64,000 bases of DNA from a bacterium (GTDB lineage Bacteria; Verrucomicrobiota; Verrucomicrobiia; Verrucomicrobiales; Akkermansiaceae): positions 269,462 to 333,461 of the forward strand of contig JAAEZT010000001.1 of assembly GCA_018222765.1 (NCBI GenBank), read 5' to 3'. Positions 1-9,445 of the stretch are shown here, piece by piece. Under the pieces are notes generated by a model. The model searched no databases, had not been told where the DNA came from, and worked only from the letters and a program-made list of their open reading frames with translations. Within the stretch, counting starts at the first letter, position 1. Every line of letters starts with the position of its first letter. Both the position numbers and the translations under genes were made by a program.

Positions 1-583
1 AGGTCGTGAAATCGCTCACGTCATGGGACACCCGGCGATCAACTGGCTCGAACGTGACAATCGCGAAGCCGAGGAATCCCCGCGCATGGCCATCAAAATG
101 ATCGAGTTAAAACCCGGTCAAGTGCTCGCCGATGTCGGGGCAGGCTCCGGCTACTATAGCCTTCGCCTCGCCATGGAACACCCCGAGAGCCAGATTATCG
201 GCGTCGATATCCAACCTGAAATGCTCACCTTCCTCGAGAAACGCAAAAAGCAACTCGACGTCAAAAACATCAAGACCCACCTGGGAAAAATTCACGACAT
301 CAGCCTACCTCCCGAAAGCATCGATGCCGCCCTCATGGTCGATGCATACCACGAGTTTTCCCATCCCTACGAAATGATCAAGTCGATCTACGACGCCATG
401 CGACCCGGCGGACGCATTTACCTTCTCGAATACCGTGCCGAGGATCCAAACGTCCCCATCAAAAAACTCCACAAAATGACCCAGGCTCAGGCAAAAAAAG
501 AAATGGCCTTCGTCGGATTTGAATTGGAAAAAACGATGGACCAACTTCCGTGGCAACACTTCATGATTTTCAAAAAACCATGA
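1..583 (+). CDS. Class I SAM-dependent methyltransferase (5' truncated by window edge)
   Basis: VLADVGAGSGYYSLRLA SAM-binding motif; frame is open to the window edge (GREIAHV precedes the first ATG at 23). Confidence 0.85.
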   Translation, partial: GREIAHVMGHPAINWLERDNREAEESPRMAIKMIELKPGQVLADVGAGSGYYSLRLAMEHPESQIIGVDIQPEMLTFLEKRKKQLDVKNIKTHLGKIHDISLPPESIDAALMVDAYHEFSHPYEMIKSIYDAMRPGGRIYLLEYRAEDPNVPIKKLHKMTQAQAKKEMAFVGFELEKTMDQLPWQHFMIFKKP

Positions 584-1515
584 AGCCACCAGATTGGCTG
601 GACCCCGAAAACGACCACCTGCTTGGACTTTCCGGCGGACGCGACTCCGTCTTTCTCGTTCACTGGCTCCATCAATCCGGCTTTCAAAACATCACCCTCT
701 GTCACCTCAATCATCAATTCAGAGGAGAGGAAGCCGAACACGACGCCGCTTTTTGCAAAGAACTCGCCCAAGCACTCGACTTCCCCTTCCTCGCCGATTC
801 CGTCGATGTCACCGCTCTCGCCAAGGAACAAAAACTCTCTCTCGAAACCGCAGCCCGACAAGCCCGCCATACCTTTTTCGCCCGCTGCGCGGCACAAACA
901 AACTGCCCCCGTATCCTCCTCGCTCACCATGCTGAAGATCAGGCCGAGACGATCCTCTTCCGCCTCATCCGCGGCTCGGCAGGGATCAGAGGAATGGCTG
1001 CTCAAAAAGAAATCATCGTAAACGACACCCCTCTCCAGCTCCTGCGACCAATTCTCGGTCTCCGCCGAAGCCAGATCGACGCCTTTCTCTCAGGAGAGCA
1101 AATCGACTACCGTGAAGACGAAAGTAATCGTGAAGCTTTTGCCGTCCGAAATCGTATTCGGCACGAAGCCCTCCCTCTCCTGAGCGACATCTTCTCTCGC
1201 GACCCCATCCCCCCGCTCTTACGCGCCGAAGAACATGACCGTGAACTACGCGAACTCATGCGGTCCCAACTGGATCAACTCAACCCACTGGACCCCCAGG
1301 GACGCCTCCACCTTCCAACGCTAAGACAGCTCCCCCGCGCCATTCAACGTCAAATCCTTCACGACTACCTCCACGACCACGATATCCATGAGCTCTCCTG
1401 GGATCTTATTTCCAGGTCGATCAAGCTCCTTGAAACAGAATCCCCGCCCGCCCTCGCTCTTCCGGGTGGACTTCGCCTCCGCCGCCGCGAATCCCGCATT
1501 TTCATCTCACCATGA
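580..1515 (+). CDS. tilS: tRNA(Ile)-lysidine synthase
   Basis: LGLSGGRDSVFLVHWL PP-loop motif, HHAEDQAETILFRLIRGSG-like motif; start ATGA-overlaps the upstream stop. Confidence 0.9.
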   Translation: MKPPDWLDPENDHLLGLSGGRDSVFLVHWLHQSGFQNITLCHLNHQFRGEEAEHDAAFCKELAQALDFPFLADSVDVTALAKEQKLSLETAARQARHTFFARCAAQTNCPRILLAHHAEDQAETILFRLIRGSAGIRGMAAQKEIIVNDTPLQLLRPILGLRRSQIDAFLSGEQIDYREDESNREAFAVRNRIRHEALPLLSDIFSRDPIPPLLRAEEHDRELRELMRSQLDQLNPLDPQGRLHLPTLRQLPRAIQRQILHDYLHDHDIHELSWDLISRSIKLLETESPPALALPGGLRLRRRESRIFISP

Positions 1516-1967
1516 AATACCTCACCCTGATTCTCGCCCTCGGCCTTTGCTCCTGCAGTACATCGGAAGAAGATCCCAAGGACAAAAACGACCCCCATAA
1601 AAAGGACATCTCGATTAAAAAACAGATCATCGGGCGCATCGCCTCTGTTTCCTCCACCGGAGGATTCGTGCTCATCCAAAAGTACAGCGTCGGCAAAATG
1701 CCCGTGAATGCCATCATTCAAACCAGCGGGCCAGATGGTCGAACAGCCAGCCTGAAGCCCTCAGGCGAGAGAGTGCGAAACTTCTTCGCCGCCGATATCG
1801 TCAATGGCGAAGTCCAAATCGGAGATGCCGTCGCCGCCTATTTCGATCAACAGGAAAAAAAAGACCCGCCACACGCCGAGGACGAAAGCGAAAAAGAGGA
1901 CGAATCTGTCATATCTTCGCCGGAAAAAGACGATTTCAAGCCCTCAAACAACAAAGTTAAAACCTAA
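1512..1967 (+). CDS. Small putative lipoprotein of unknown function
   Basis: Signal peptide with lipobox-like LGLCSCSTS; ATGA overlap with tilS stop; charged C-terminus. Confidence 0.7.
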   Translation: MKYLTLILALGLCSCSTSEEDPKDKNDPHKKDISIKKQIIGRIASVSSTGGFVLIQKYSVGKMPVNAIIQTSGPDGRTASLKPSGERVRNFFAADIVNGEVQIGDAVAAYFDQQEKKDPPHAEDESEKEDESVISSPEKDDFKPSNNKVKT

Positions 1968-2137
1968 AAACATTGCGATTTTCGTGATAAAATCACCATT
2001 ATAGGAGGCTTCAGCCGGTTTATTTTAAAAAAATTAGTATTTTTGACTTGGAAGTTTTACGACTTTCTGGGCAATGTGAACAACGAAGCTGCTGGGCATC
2101 GAAAATTGTCCAAAATAACCAAAAGTCAAACATCTCC

Positions 2138-2593
2138 ATGAAATCGAACTCCGTTAACTCTCCCACGAGTCAAATTGATACCAACCGACTCGCCGACTTT
2201 GTCCTACTCACACAAAGATCCTGCATTCTCAACCTCTCAAGCGAACTGAGTAAAGGAAACCTCTCCTTCCCCCAGTTCTTTCTTTTGACCTACCTCTCCA
2301 GCGAAGATTACCTGACCATGTCAGCCATCGCCAAGAAAATGGGTCACTCCACCGCTGCTGCCACCGGCCTTGTTGACCGCCTCGAGAAGCTGGGCTTCGT
2401 CGAGCGCGTGCACGCTGCGGAGGACCGCCGCAAGATCATGGTCCGCATCACTTCCGAAGGAAGCGCCATCGTTTCAACGATGCGTGGACACATCGCTTCG
2501 GAACTCTCCTCCATCATGGCAGATATGGACGATGAAGAAGCCCAATCGGTAGCTGTCGCTAACGACGCCATCATTGGCAAGGACCTCCAATAA
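2138..2593 (+). CDS. MarR-family transcriptional regulator
   Basis: Winged-helix MarR pattern (TMSAIAKKMGHSTAAATGLVDRLEKLGFVERVHAAEDRRKIMVRITSEG); start trimmed to ATG 2138. Confidence 0.85.
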   Translation: MKSNSVNSPTSQIDTNRLADFVLLTQRSCILNLSSELSKGNLSFPQFFLLTYLSSEDYLTMSAIAKKMGHSTAAATGLVDRLEKLGFVERVHAAEDRRKIMVRITSEGSAIVSTMRGHIASELSSIMADMDDEEAQSVAVANDAIIGKDLQ

Positions 2594-2649
2594 GGAAAAA
2601 CTTCCCGATTGCCGCCTTGGAAACTTGGCGAAACAGGGACGCTTCCGCT

Positions 2650-2683
2650 ACGCTTCCCGCGTGGAGGAAGCGTTTTTCTTTTT
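2650..2683 (+). terminator. Rho-independent terminator downstream of marR-like gene
   Basis: ACGCTTCC-CGCGTGGA-GGAAGCGT perfect 8-bp stem followed by TTTTCTTTTT. Confidence 0.85.
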
Positions 2684-2690
2684 GAATCCC

Positions 2691-3317
2691 TTGATAAACA
2701 TTGAGGGTATCTGCGCTGATTTCGTGGAGCGGGTCCCGGGCATCCCCACCTCGACCAACAAAGAGGAAACCCTTTCCAAACTCCTCCCCCACCATGCGCT
2801 CGCCGCATCAAAATTGGGCTACACTTCCACCCACCTCGCCGAACAGGTTCATGGATCGAAAATCATCACCGTCACTCTGGACACCCCACTGATCTCCGAC
2901 GGGGCCGACGGGCTTATCAGCAACAAGCCGGGGACCCTCCTTGGTATTCACGTCGCCGACTGCGGCGCAGTTTATCTCGTCGACCAACGAAGCAAAGCGA
3001 TCGCGCTCCTCCACTCCGGAAAAAAAGGAACTGAAGCCAATATCACCGGTCAGGCCATCGAGAGAATGACGCAAGAATTCGACAGCAACCCTGCTGACCT
3101 CATCGCCGTCCTCGCGCCTTGCATCAGACCTCCCCACTACGAAATCGACTTCGCCTACACAATCCGCGAACAAGCCCTCGACGCTGGTGTTTCTGCACAC
3201 AATTACCACGACAAAAATCTCTGCACTGCTTCCAATCTCGAACGTTATTATTCCTATCGCGTCGAAAAAGGAAACACCGGCCGTATGCTCGCCTTACTCG
3301 GAATTCTTCCATCATGA
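2691..3317 (+). CDS. YfiH/PgeF-family (multicopper polyphenol oxidase-like, laccase-domain) protein
   Basis: HLAEQVHGSKI, HVADCGAVYL, ALLHSGKKGTEANI, LAPCIRPPHYEI motifs; TTG 2691 proposed as start because the track start (2574) reads through a terminator. Confidence 0.75.
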   Translation: MINIEGICADFVERVPGIPTSTNKEETLSKLLPHHALAASKLGYTSTHLAEQVHGSKIITVTLDTPLISDGADGLISNKPGTLLGIHVADCGAVYLVDQRSKAIALLHSGKKGTEANITGQAIERMTQEFDSNPADLIAVLAPCIRPPHYEIDFAYTIREQALDAGVSAHNYHDKNLCTASNLERYYSYRVEKGNTGRMLALLGILPS

Positions 3318-4180
3318 CCGTCTCCGCTCCCGCCAAAATCAATCTCTCCCTCCGCATCACCGGTAAACGAGAAGATGGATTTCACGAACTGGAAACACTC
3401 GTTCTTCCCATTGAGAGCCTTGCCGACGAACTCACCTTCACCGAAAGCGATCGATTCTCCCTCCACTGCACCACCCCCGGCGTTCCGACCGACGAAAGCA
3501 ATCTTATCTCCCGCTCCCTTCGTCTTTTTGAAAAGGAAAGCGGCCTTGCCTGCCCTTACGAAATCCATCTCACCAAAAACACCCCGCACGGAGCCGGACT
3601 CGGGGGCGGCAGCTCCGATGCCGCGCACACCTTTCTCGCGCTCAACGAACTGACCAAGGCCAACATCCCTCTTGAAACCCTCGCCGCGTGGGCCGGCCAA
3701 CTCGGCTCAGACATTCCCCTCTTTCTCTACCAAGCCCCTTGCTGGTGTCGCGGACGCGGCGAGATTATTGAACCAACACAACTCGATTGGAATCGACGCA
3801 TCCTCCTCCTCAAACCCGCTTTCAGCATCCCCACACCCTGGGCTTACTCCCGATGGAAAGAATCACGCGAACTCCCAGGAGTTTCCTACACTGAACAAAC
3901 TGCGTGCGACCAAATTCTCATCAACGACCTCGAACGCCCCGTCTTCGAAAAGTTCCAGTTCCTCGCCGAACTCAAACAATTCCTTCTGGAGCAAACGGCA
4001 ATCGAAGCCGCCATGATGTCCGGATCAGGCTCCACCGTTTTCGCTATTCTCAAGGACAATGCTGACGCAGAGGGCCTCCTAAACAACACCCTCGAGGAAC
4101 TCGATCCCACGATGTGGCATCACATTACTCCGGCATCCGATTCTAACCCCGACCGGCTTTCGAGCCACGGGAGCGTCTGA
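3314..4180 (+). CDS. ispE: 4-diphosphocytidyl-2-C-methyl-D-erythritol kinase
   Basis: APAKINLSLRITGKREDGFHEL and PHGAGLGGGSSDAA GHMP-kinase motifs; MSGSGSTVFAI; ATGA overlap at start. Confidence 0.93.
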   Translation: MTVSAPAKINLSLRITGKREDGFHELETLVLPIESLADELTFTESDRFSLHCTTPGVPTDESNLISRSLRLFEKESGLACPYEIHLTKNTPHGAGLGGGSSDAAHTFLALNELTKANIPLETLAAWAGQLGSDIPLFLYQAPCWCRGRGEIIEPTQLDWNRRILLLKPAFSIPTPWAYSRWKESRELPGVSYTEQTACDQILINDLERPVFEKFQFLAELKQFLLEQTAIEAAMMSGSGSTVFAILKDNADAEGLLNNTLEELDPTMWHHITPASDSNPDRLSSHGSV

Positions 4181-4197
4181 CTCACCTTGCTCAGGAT

Positions 4198-4212
4198 GCC
4201 CAATAATTGGGC
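4198..4212 (+). repeat. Small inverted repeat (possible hairpin) in the ispE-clpX spacer
   Basis: GCCCAAT-A-ATTGGGC. Confidence 0.4.
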
Positions 4213-4267
4213 GGGACAGAGCCCCCTTTTATGCTAGGTTTCTCTCGTAAACAGCAACTGATCACCA

Positions 4268-5539
4268 ATGGCACGCGCATCAAACCTCACCATGTGTTCC
4301 TTCTGTGGCAAAAGCCACTCGGAGGTCAAAAAGTTGATTGCCGGGCCTGGCGTCTATATTTGTAACGAATGCATCGACGTCTGCTCCACCATTCTACGCA
4401 AGGAATTGGCCGGCGACGACGGCAGCAGTCTCGATGACGCCAGCCCGATTCTCGACGAAGGTATCCCCACACCCGCCGAACTTTGTGACTACCTCAACGA
4501 CTACGTCATTGGCCAAGACGACGCGAAGAAAGTTCTCTCCGTCGCAGTCTACAATCACTACCAGCGGCTCCGCCAACACGAAATTGCCGACGACGAATTC
4601 CGCGATGTTGAGATTGAAAAATCCAACGTCCTCCTGCTTGGACCAACCGGTTCCGGAAAAACTCTCCTTGCCAAAACTCTCGCCCGCCTTCTTGACGTTC
4701 CCTTTTGCATCGTCGATGCCACCACGCTCACTGAAGCGGGTTATGTTGGCGAAGATGTCGAGAATATCATCCTCCGTCTCCTCCAGGCTTCCGACTTCGA
4801 TGTCGACCGCGCCGAACGCGGCATCATTTACGTCGATGAAATCGACAAGATTGGACGCAAAACCGAAAACGTCTCCATCACCCGTGATGTCTCCGGAGAG
4901 GGTGTTCAACAAGCACTTCTCAAAATCCTCGAAGGCTCCACTTGCAACGTTCCCCCTCAGGGAGGACGCAAGCACCCGCAACAGGAATATATTCAGGTCA
5001 ACACCGAGAAGATCCTCTTCATCTGCGGAGGGGCATTTGTCGGCATGGAAGACATCGTCCGTCGCCGCCTCGGAAAGCGCGTTCTCGGTTTCACCAATCA
5101 GGAAAATATTAGCGAAGAGGAGGAGGAAATCGCTCTCCTCAAAGAGGCCCGACCGGAGGATCTCCTTCACTTCGGCCTCATCCCCGAATTCATCGGACGC
5201 CTCCCAGTGATTTCTTCACTTCGCAAACTAACAAAGGAAGAACTTGTCAAGATTCTCACCGAACCCAAAAACGCTCTTCTCAAGCAGTATCAAAAGCAGC
5301 TTTCCATGAACGACGTGAAGCTGAAGGTTCCCAAGGATGCCTTGAAAGCCCTCGCTCAACAAGCTATCGAACGAGGCACCGGCGCCCGTGCGCTGCGCTC
5401 TATCTTCGAGGGTCTTATGCTCGACATCATGTTCGAAGTTCCTTCCAAGGAAGACATCGAATCAGTCACCATTTCCAAAGACGTGGTCGACGGGACCAAA
5501 GACCCCGTCATGAAAAAGCGCCGCTCCAACGCGGCGTAA
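4268..5539 (+). CDS. clpX: ATP-dependent Clp protease ATP-binding subunit ClpX
   Basis: N-terminal C4 zinc finger ([11 protein letters not shown]...CNECID), [15 protein letters not shown] Walker A, full-length ClpX pattern. Confidence 0.98.
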   Translation: MARASNLTMCSFCGKSHSEVKKLIAGPGVYICNECIDVCSTILRKELAGDDGSSLDDASPILDEGIPTPAELCDYLNDYVIGQDDAKKVLSVAVYNHYQRLRQHEIADDEFRDVEIEKSNVLLLGPTGSGKTLLAKTLARLLDVPFCIVDATTLTEAGYVGEDVENIILRLLQASDFDVDRAERGIIYVDEIDKIGRKTENVSITRDVSGEGVQQALLKILEGSTCNVPPQGGRKHPQQEYIQVNTEKILFICGGAFVGMEDIVRRRLGKRVLGFTNQENISEEEEEIALLKEARPEDLLHFGLIPEFIGRLPVISSLRKLTKEELVKILTEPKNALLKQYQKQLSMNDVKLKVPKDALKALAQQAIERGTGARALRSIFEGLMLDIMFEVPSKEDIESVTISKDVVDGTKDPVMKKRRSNAA

Positions 5540-5550
5540 GGCGACAGCTT

Positions 5551-5581
5551 CACAAAGCGGGCATCGGCTCGCTTTTTTGTG
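5551..5581. terminator. Terminator between convergent clpX and osmC-like genes
   Basis: AAGCGGGC-atcg-GCTCGCTT (one G.T pair) followed by TTTT; flanked by CACAAA/TTTTTTGTG. Confidence 0.75.
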
Positions 5582-5597
5582 ACCGCATCGCACAATT

Positions 5598-6008
5598 TCA
5601 TTCAGCCCAAGACCAAGCAACCCGAACATCGATATCCGGATGGATACTGTGATGCACGGGACAGTTTAACGCTCCCTGCACAAGCGCTTCTTTATCAGGG
5701 TGATCTTCACTGACCGGCACATCGATCTGAAGATGCAAAGCCGATACTCTTCGAGGTAAATCCGAGGACATTTCCTTCTCCACCACGATCTTCATTCCAA
5801 CCAAATCAATTCCTTTTTGATCCGCAACAATTCCCATGATCGTGGCCATACAAGTTCCCAGAGCCGTCGCGACAAGATCGGTAGGAGAATAACTCTCACC
5901 CCTCCCCTTGTTATCCACCGGAGCATCGGTCTCGAGGGCACTCGATGAAGGTCCGTGTTGCGCCACGCAGCGAAGCTGCCCGTCGTAGTTAATTTTAATT
6001 TCCACCAT
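5598..6008 (-). CDS. OsmC/Ohr-family protein
   Basis: SPTDLVATALGTCMATIMGI and ALNCPVHHSI: the two OsmC cysteine motifs. Confidence 0.88.
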   Translation of the reverse strand: MVEIKINYDGQLRCVAQHGPSSSALETDAPVDNKGRGESYSPTDLVATALGTCMATIMGIVADQKGIDLVGMKIVVEKEMSSDLPRRVSALHLQIDVPVSEDHPDKEALVQGALNCPVHHSIHPDIDVRVAWSWAE

Positions 6009-8634
6009 TGTCTTTTTCAGTTTCGTCTTTTTCTACTTCAATCAATTCTTCCAACGACTCGCGCGCAAGAACTACTCTGAAGCCATTGGTAATCCCACGC
6101 TCTTCGGGCTCCACGATATCGCGAAATCTCAACTCTAGATGATTCGGTTGGTAGCTTTTAAATCCTCCACCCCGCAAGACACCGTATACATCGCCTTCTT
6201 TGTATTGGTCGGAAACCCACTCGCGAACATTCCCGCCGAGATCGAACACACCCAAATTGTTCGCCTTGAATTTGCCAACCGGAGCCAGCAATTCAAAACC
6301 ATCATTGTAGTCCTCGATACTCTCATCGATAGGCGTGTATTCTCCGTCTGACGCCGTAATGTCCGCGTAGTTCCCAGATCGATCAGCAGGTGGCCAAATC
6401 AAGCCCCAAGGATATCGCCCCTCATTCACCAACTCTCCCTCTCGCAGGTAAGGAGCTTCTTTTTCCTCAATCAAGCCAACCATCCTACTCCACTCCGCGT
6501 CAGTGGGAAGCCGATAATGATCGCCCTCTTTAAGACGGGTCCCTTGCTCTGACTTGGTCAGCCATTCACAGAAGGCCTCGCATTCAGCGCGATTGACATT
6601 AGACACCGGAACTTCCTTGTTATCATCAATCGCGAATTGCCAGGAAGGTTCGGAATTCGCGATCACGAATTTGGCAAACTCATCGCTTTTCGTCCATTGC
6701 TCGAAGTCGCCACTGCGGGTTTCCCAAATGCAGACCATGAGATCCTCACCCTCTCCAAGCGGAACAAACTTCATCTCCAAGCTGTTAGACCATGGTTGAT
6801 CCCATTCCACACTGGCATCTTTTTTGAGTTTCTCGTCGACTTTCTCTTCCCCCTTATCCTCCAATACAGGATTCACCGTTCGACTCTCGTATCCGTCGAG
6901 CTCCAAGATCACATCAACCTGTCCGGGAGGAACCGAACCTTTCCACGGAGTGATTCCTTCGTATCGCCCATCGATAAAGACGTCTGCCCCCGGCGGATCG
7001 GAAAACACTTCCAGAATCGCGTAGGGAATCACCCTAACTTCACACTGGAATGGATACAGTCCAGCCTCCCTCGCTTGCTTGCTGAGAAGCTCGACCGGAA
7101 AACTGTGACCATAGTCGGAGACAAACTCACGGTTTCCGGCGAAGTCTTTTTCCTCGACCAACCCTTCCTGCAAAAAACCCTCCAGAATCGCCTTCTCAGT
7201 CAACCATTCAGCATACCTTGCGGCGCTTTCCTCGGAAACGGCCACGATGTCACGAATCCGGCCACCATCTGTGGAGCGGAAAACATGGGGCTTCAATTTC
7301 GGATCCTTCAGATTTGGATCAAGTTCCCGCTGAAAGATCGCCCACTCTGTGATCCCAACATGGGCACTTTTATGGCTATCGTTTTCCGGGAGGTATTTCA
7401 CACCCAGCGGCCCCATCCATACCTCGTCTTTCTCGGGAGGAGAACGCTCCATCTCCCCCGTGACAATCATCGAGAGCGATTGATCATCATTATTTACCAC
7501 GATCTCCAGAGGCAGGTCATGAAATCCTTTCTTCCGTAGGACCAGGCGCACTACTTCGTGCTCCTCCCGAAGCAAACTGAATTGGGTCACTCCCAATGCT
7601 TCACCAGTCAGAGCATCGTATACCGGCACCTGATCCGGTTTACTGAGAATCTTCACATTCACTACACTGGGAGGCATCGGCTCTCCTTCGACCACAAGAG
7701 TCCCCCAAGTTTTCTCCAGCCAAATACTCCACCCAAGGACCGCTCCGATCGTTAAAATCAGCAATGCCGGAACAAGAATCGGTGAAACTTTCTTCTTAAC
7801 ATTTTTCCCTTCCTCCAGGCGCGCCAGGGCCGAGGCCAGTTCCTCCCCAGTCTGGATCACACGCTTGGAAATTCGCGGCTCGCAGATATCGCAAATGATC
7901 CGATTCAAGCGAATCCACTTCTTACGCTGCTCTTCCGGCGGACCTTCTTCGGGTAACTCGGGAAACTGAAGTCGATCCATCCCGGTCACCATTTCGTAGA
8001 GTACTTTCCCCAGACTATAAATGTCAGCCTGTTCCGAACCCGGACCCTCCGGCGGCACGAACCCTTCAGTCCCCACGAAAGTCCGTTGATCGGTCGTCGC
8101 CACCAAGCCGACATCCGCCAGCTTGGCCTTGCCCTCCACAAAAATGACATTCGACGGTTTCACATCGCGGTGGGTCAATCCACGCGCATGCAATTCGGCC
8201 AACGCCTCCGCTAAAATCCGCCCGGTCTCAACACAGAAATCAGTATCTAGAGGATGCCCATCCGCCCGCTTGGTATCGGTCCGCAAGGTCCGCGGTTCAT
8301 ACTCGACCAAATTGATCTCACCCTCGGAATGAGCGTCGTCGCCCAACTCCATCACGTAGTAATAAAAGGGCGAGGCCCCATCGGACCGACCAACGTGCAG
8401 GACATTCACGAAGCCCGGGTGGTCTCGGGAGATCGGTTCAAATTTCAGAATCCCCTGAAATTCCCGTTCAAAAGTCCGGTCGTCGCTGAAGTCTTCGCGA
8501 TAGACCACCTTGACCGCACGCATCGCTCCGGTGACACCACGAGCGAGCCATACCTCGCCATAAGATCCGCCTCCGATCTTTCGGAAGACTTCATGATCCG
8601 GAATGATCGGATCAGGCCTGATCTTTTTTTGCAT
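5995..8634 (-). CDS. Membrane Ser/Thr protein kinase with PEGA repeats and C-terminal formylglycine-generating-enzyme (SUMF1)-like domain
   Basis: GGGSYGEVWLARG, AVKVV, THRDVKPSNVIF, ADVGLV, GTEGFVPPE; one TM segment; PEGA-like stretches; YRLPTDAEWSRMVG...GNVREWVSDQ...VLRGGGF. Confidence 0.9.
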   Translation of the reverse strand: MQKKIRPDPIIPDHEVFRKIGGGSYGEVWLARGVTGAMRAVKVVYREDFSDDRTFEREFQGILKFEPISRDHPGFVNVLHVGRSDGASPFYYYVMELGDDAHSEGEINLVEYEPRTLRTDTKRADGHPLDTDFCVETGRILAEALAELHARGLTHRDVKPSNVIFVEGKAKLADVGLVATTDQRTFVGTEGFVPPEGPGSEQADIYSLGKVLYEMVTGMDRLQFPELPEEGPPEEQRKKWIRLNRIICDICEPRISKRVIQTGEELASALARLEEGKNVKKKVSPILVPALLILTIGAVLGWSIWLEKTWGTLVVEGEPMPPSVVNVKILSKPDQVPVYDALTGEALGVTQFSLLREEHEVVRLVLRKKGFHDLPLEIVVNNDDQSLSMIVTGEMERSPPEKDEVWMGPLGVKYLPENDSHKSAHVGITEWAIFQRELDPNLKDPKLKPHVFRSTDGGRIRDIVAVSEESAARYAEWLTEKAILEGFLQEGLVEEKDFAGNREFVSDYGHSFPVELLSKQAREAGLYPFQCEVRVIPYAILEVFSDPPGADVFIDGRYEGITPWKGSVPPGQVDVILELDGYESRTVNPVLEDKGEEKVDEKLKKDASVEWDQPWSNSLEMKFVPLGEGEDLMVCIWETRSGDFEQWTKSDEFAKFVIANSEPSWQFAIDDNKEVPVSNVNRAECEAFCEWLTKSEQGTRLKEGDHYRLPTDAEWSRMVGLIEEKEAPYLREGELVNEGRYPWGLIWPPADRSGNYADITASDGEYTPIDESIEDYNDGFELLAPVGKFKANNLGVFDLGGNVREWVSDQYKEGDVYGVLRGGGFKSYQPNHLELRFRDIVEPEERGITNGFRVVLARESLEELIEVEKDETEKDNGGN

Positions 8635-9331
8635 CCTTCTCGAGCTTGGCCAATTCCTTCTTCAACACCGCGCCGACGCGATGCTTGGCAAGGTATACCT
8701 GAGCCATGCTGACTCCAAGGTGATCCTGAACTTTTTTCGCGTCCCACTGCTTAATTACATAGTAATCAAAAATCTGATACTGTTTCGGCGAGACTTGGGC
8801 CTTCACCTTGGTGAGAGCCATGTCTGCAATATTCTTCTGCCACTCCACGCTCCACATCCGCTCGAGAAGATCTCCCTTGGGATCCTCAAATCGATCAATA
8901 ATCGCGGTCTTGCGGTCGTCCTCCCATCCCCCTCCGGGCATTGCGGTATCCTTCTTTCGCTTTCGAAACTGATCGTTGATGCGCCAGCGCGTCATGTTCA
9001 TGAGCCAAGTCTTGAAGGAACCCTGTTTGGGATCATAGAGATTCTTCTTACTCTGCTTGGCAATAGAGAGAATCGTCTCCTGCACCACATCAAAGGCCTC
9101 GTCCTGACGCAATCCGGCTTTGATTCCCACCGAGTAAATGAGCTTCCAGTAGGTTTGATAAAATTCTTCCCACGTCCGCTGATCCTCCCAATTCTCCAGG
9201 CGCGCAATCAGGCTCTTGCGGGTCTTGGCGTAACCGGAAGTCATATCCACTTCCCTGCTCTTCTTCGCTGCTTTTTTAGTCGCTTTCTTCGCCACTTTTT
9301 TCGCTGCTTTCTTGGTCGGTTTGCCAGCCAT
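8612..9331 (-). CDS. ECF-like RNA polymerase sigma factor with Lys/Ala-rich N-terminal tail
   Basis: Region 2 (EAFDVVQETILSIAKQ...GSFKTWLMNMTRWRINDQFRKRKK), region 4-like WDAKKVQDHLGVSMAQVYLAKHRVGAVLKKEL; tail MAGKPTKKAAKKVAKKATKKAAKK. Confidence 0.88.
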   Translation of the reverse strand: MAGKPTKKAAKKVAKKATKKAAKKSREVDMTSGYAKTRKSLIARLENWEDQRTWEEFYQTYWKLIYSVGIKAGLRQDEAFDVVQETILSIAKQSKKNLYDPKQGSFKTWLMNMTRWRINDQFRKRKKDTAMPGGGWEDDRKTAIIDRFEDPKGDLLERMWSVEWQKNIADMALTKVKAQVSPKQYQIFDYYVIKQWDAKKVQDHLGVSMAQVYLAKHRVGAVLKKELAKLEKDAKKDQA

Positions 9332-9445
9332 TGGGGGAACTATAGGCGAGTCCGAGCAAGGCGAAAGTCTTTCCTCTCTCTTAAATATCTCAAAAAGAGT
9401 GCAAGATTTGTAAATTGTTGGACTGAGCTGCTTTGCGCGTCGGGA

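Noticed and set aside
2043-2075. TTGACT -35-like element upstream of marR
   Set aside because: No convincing TATAAT at suitable spacing; not reported as a promoter.
6637-7539. 300-aa plus-strand ORF inside the PEGA/SUMF1 kinase gene
   Set aside because: Antisense to a well-supported kinase reading frame; no family resemblance.
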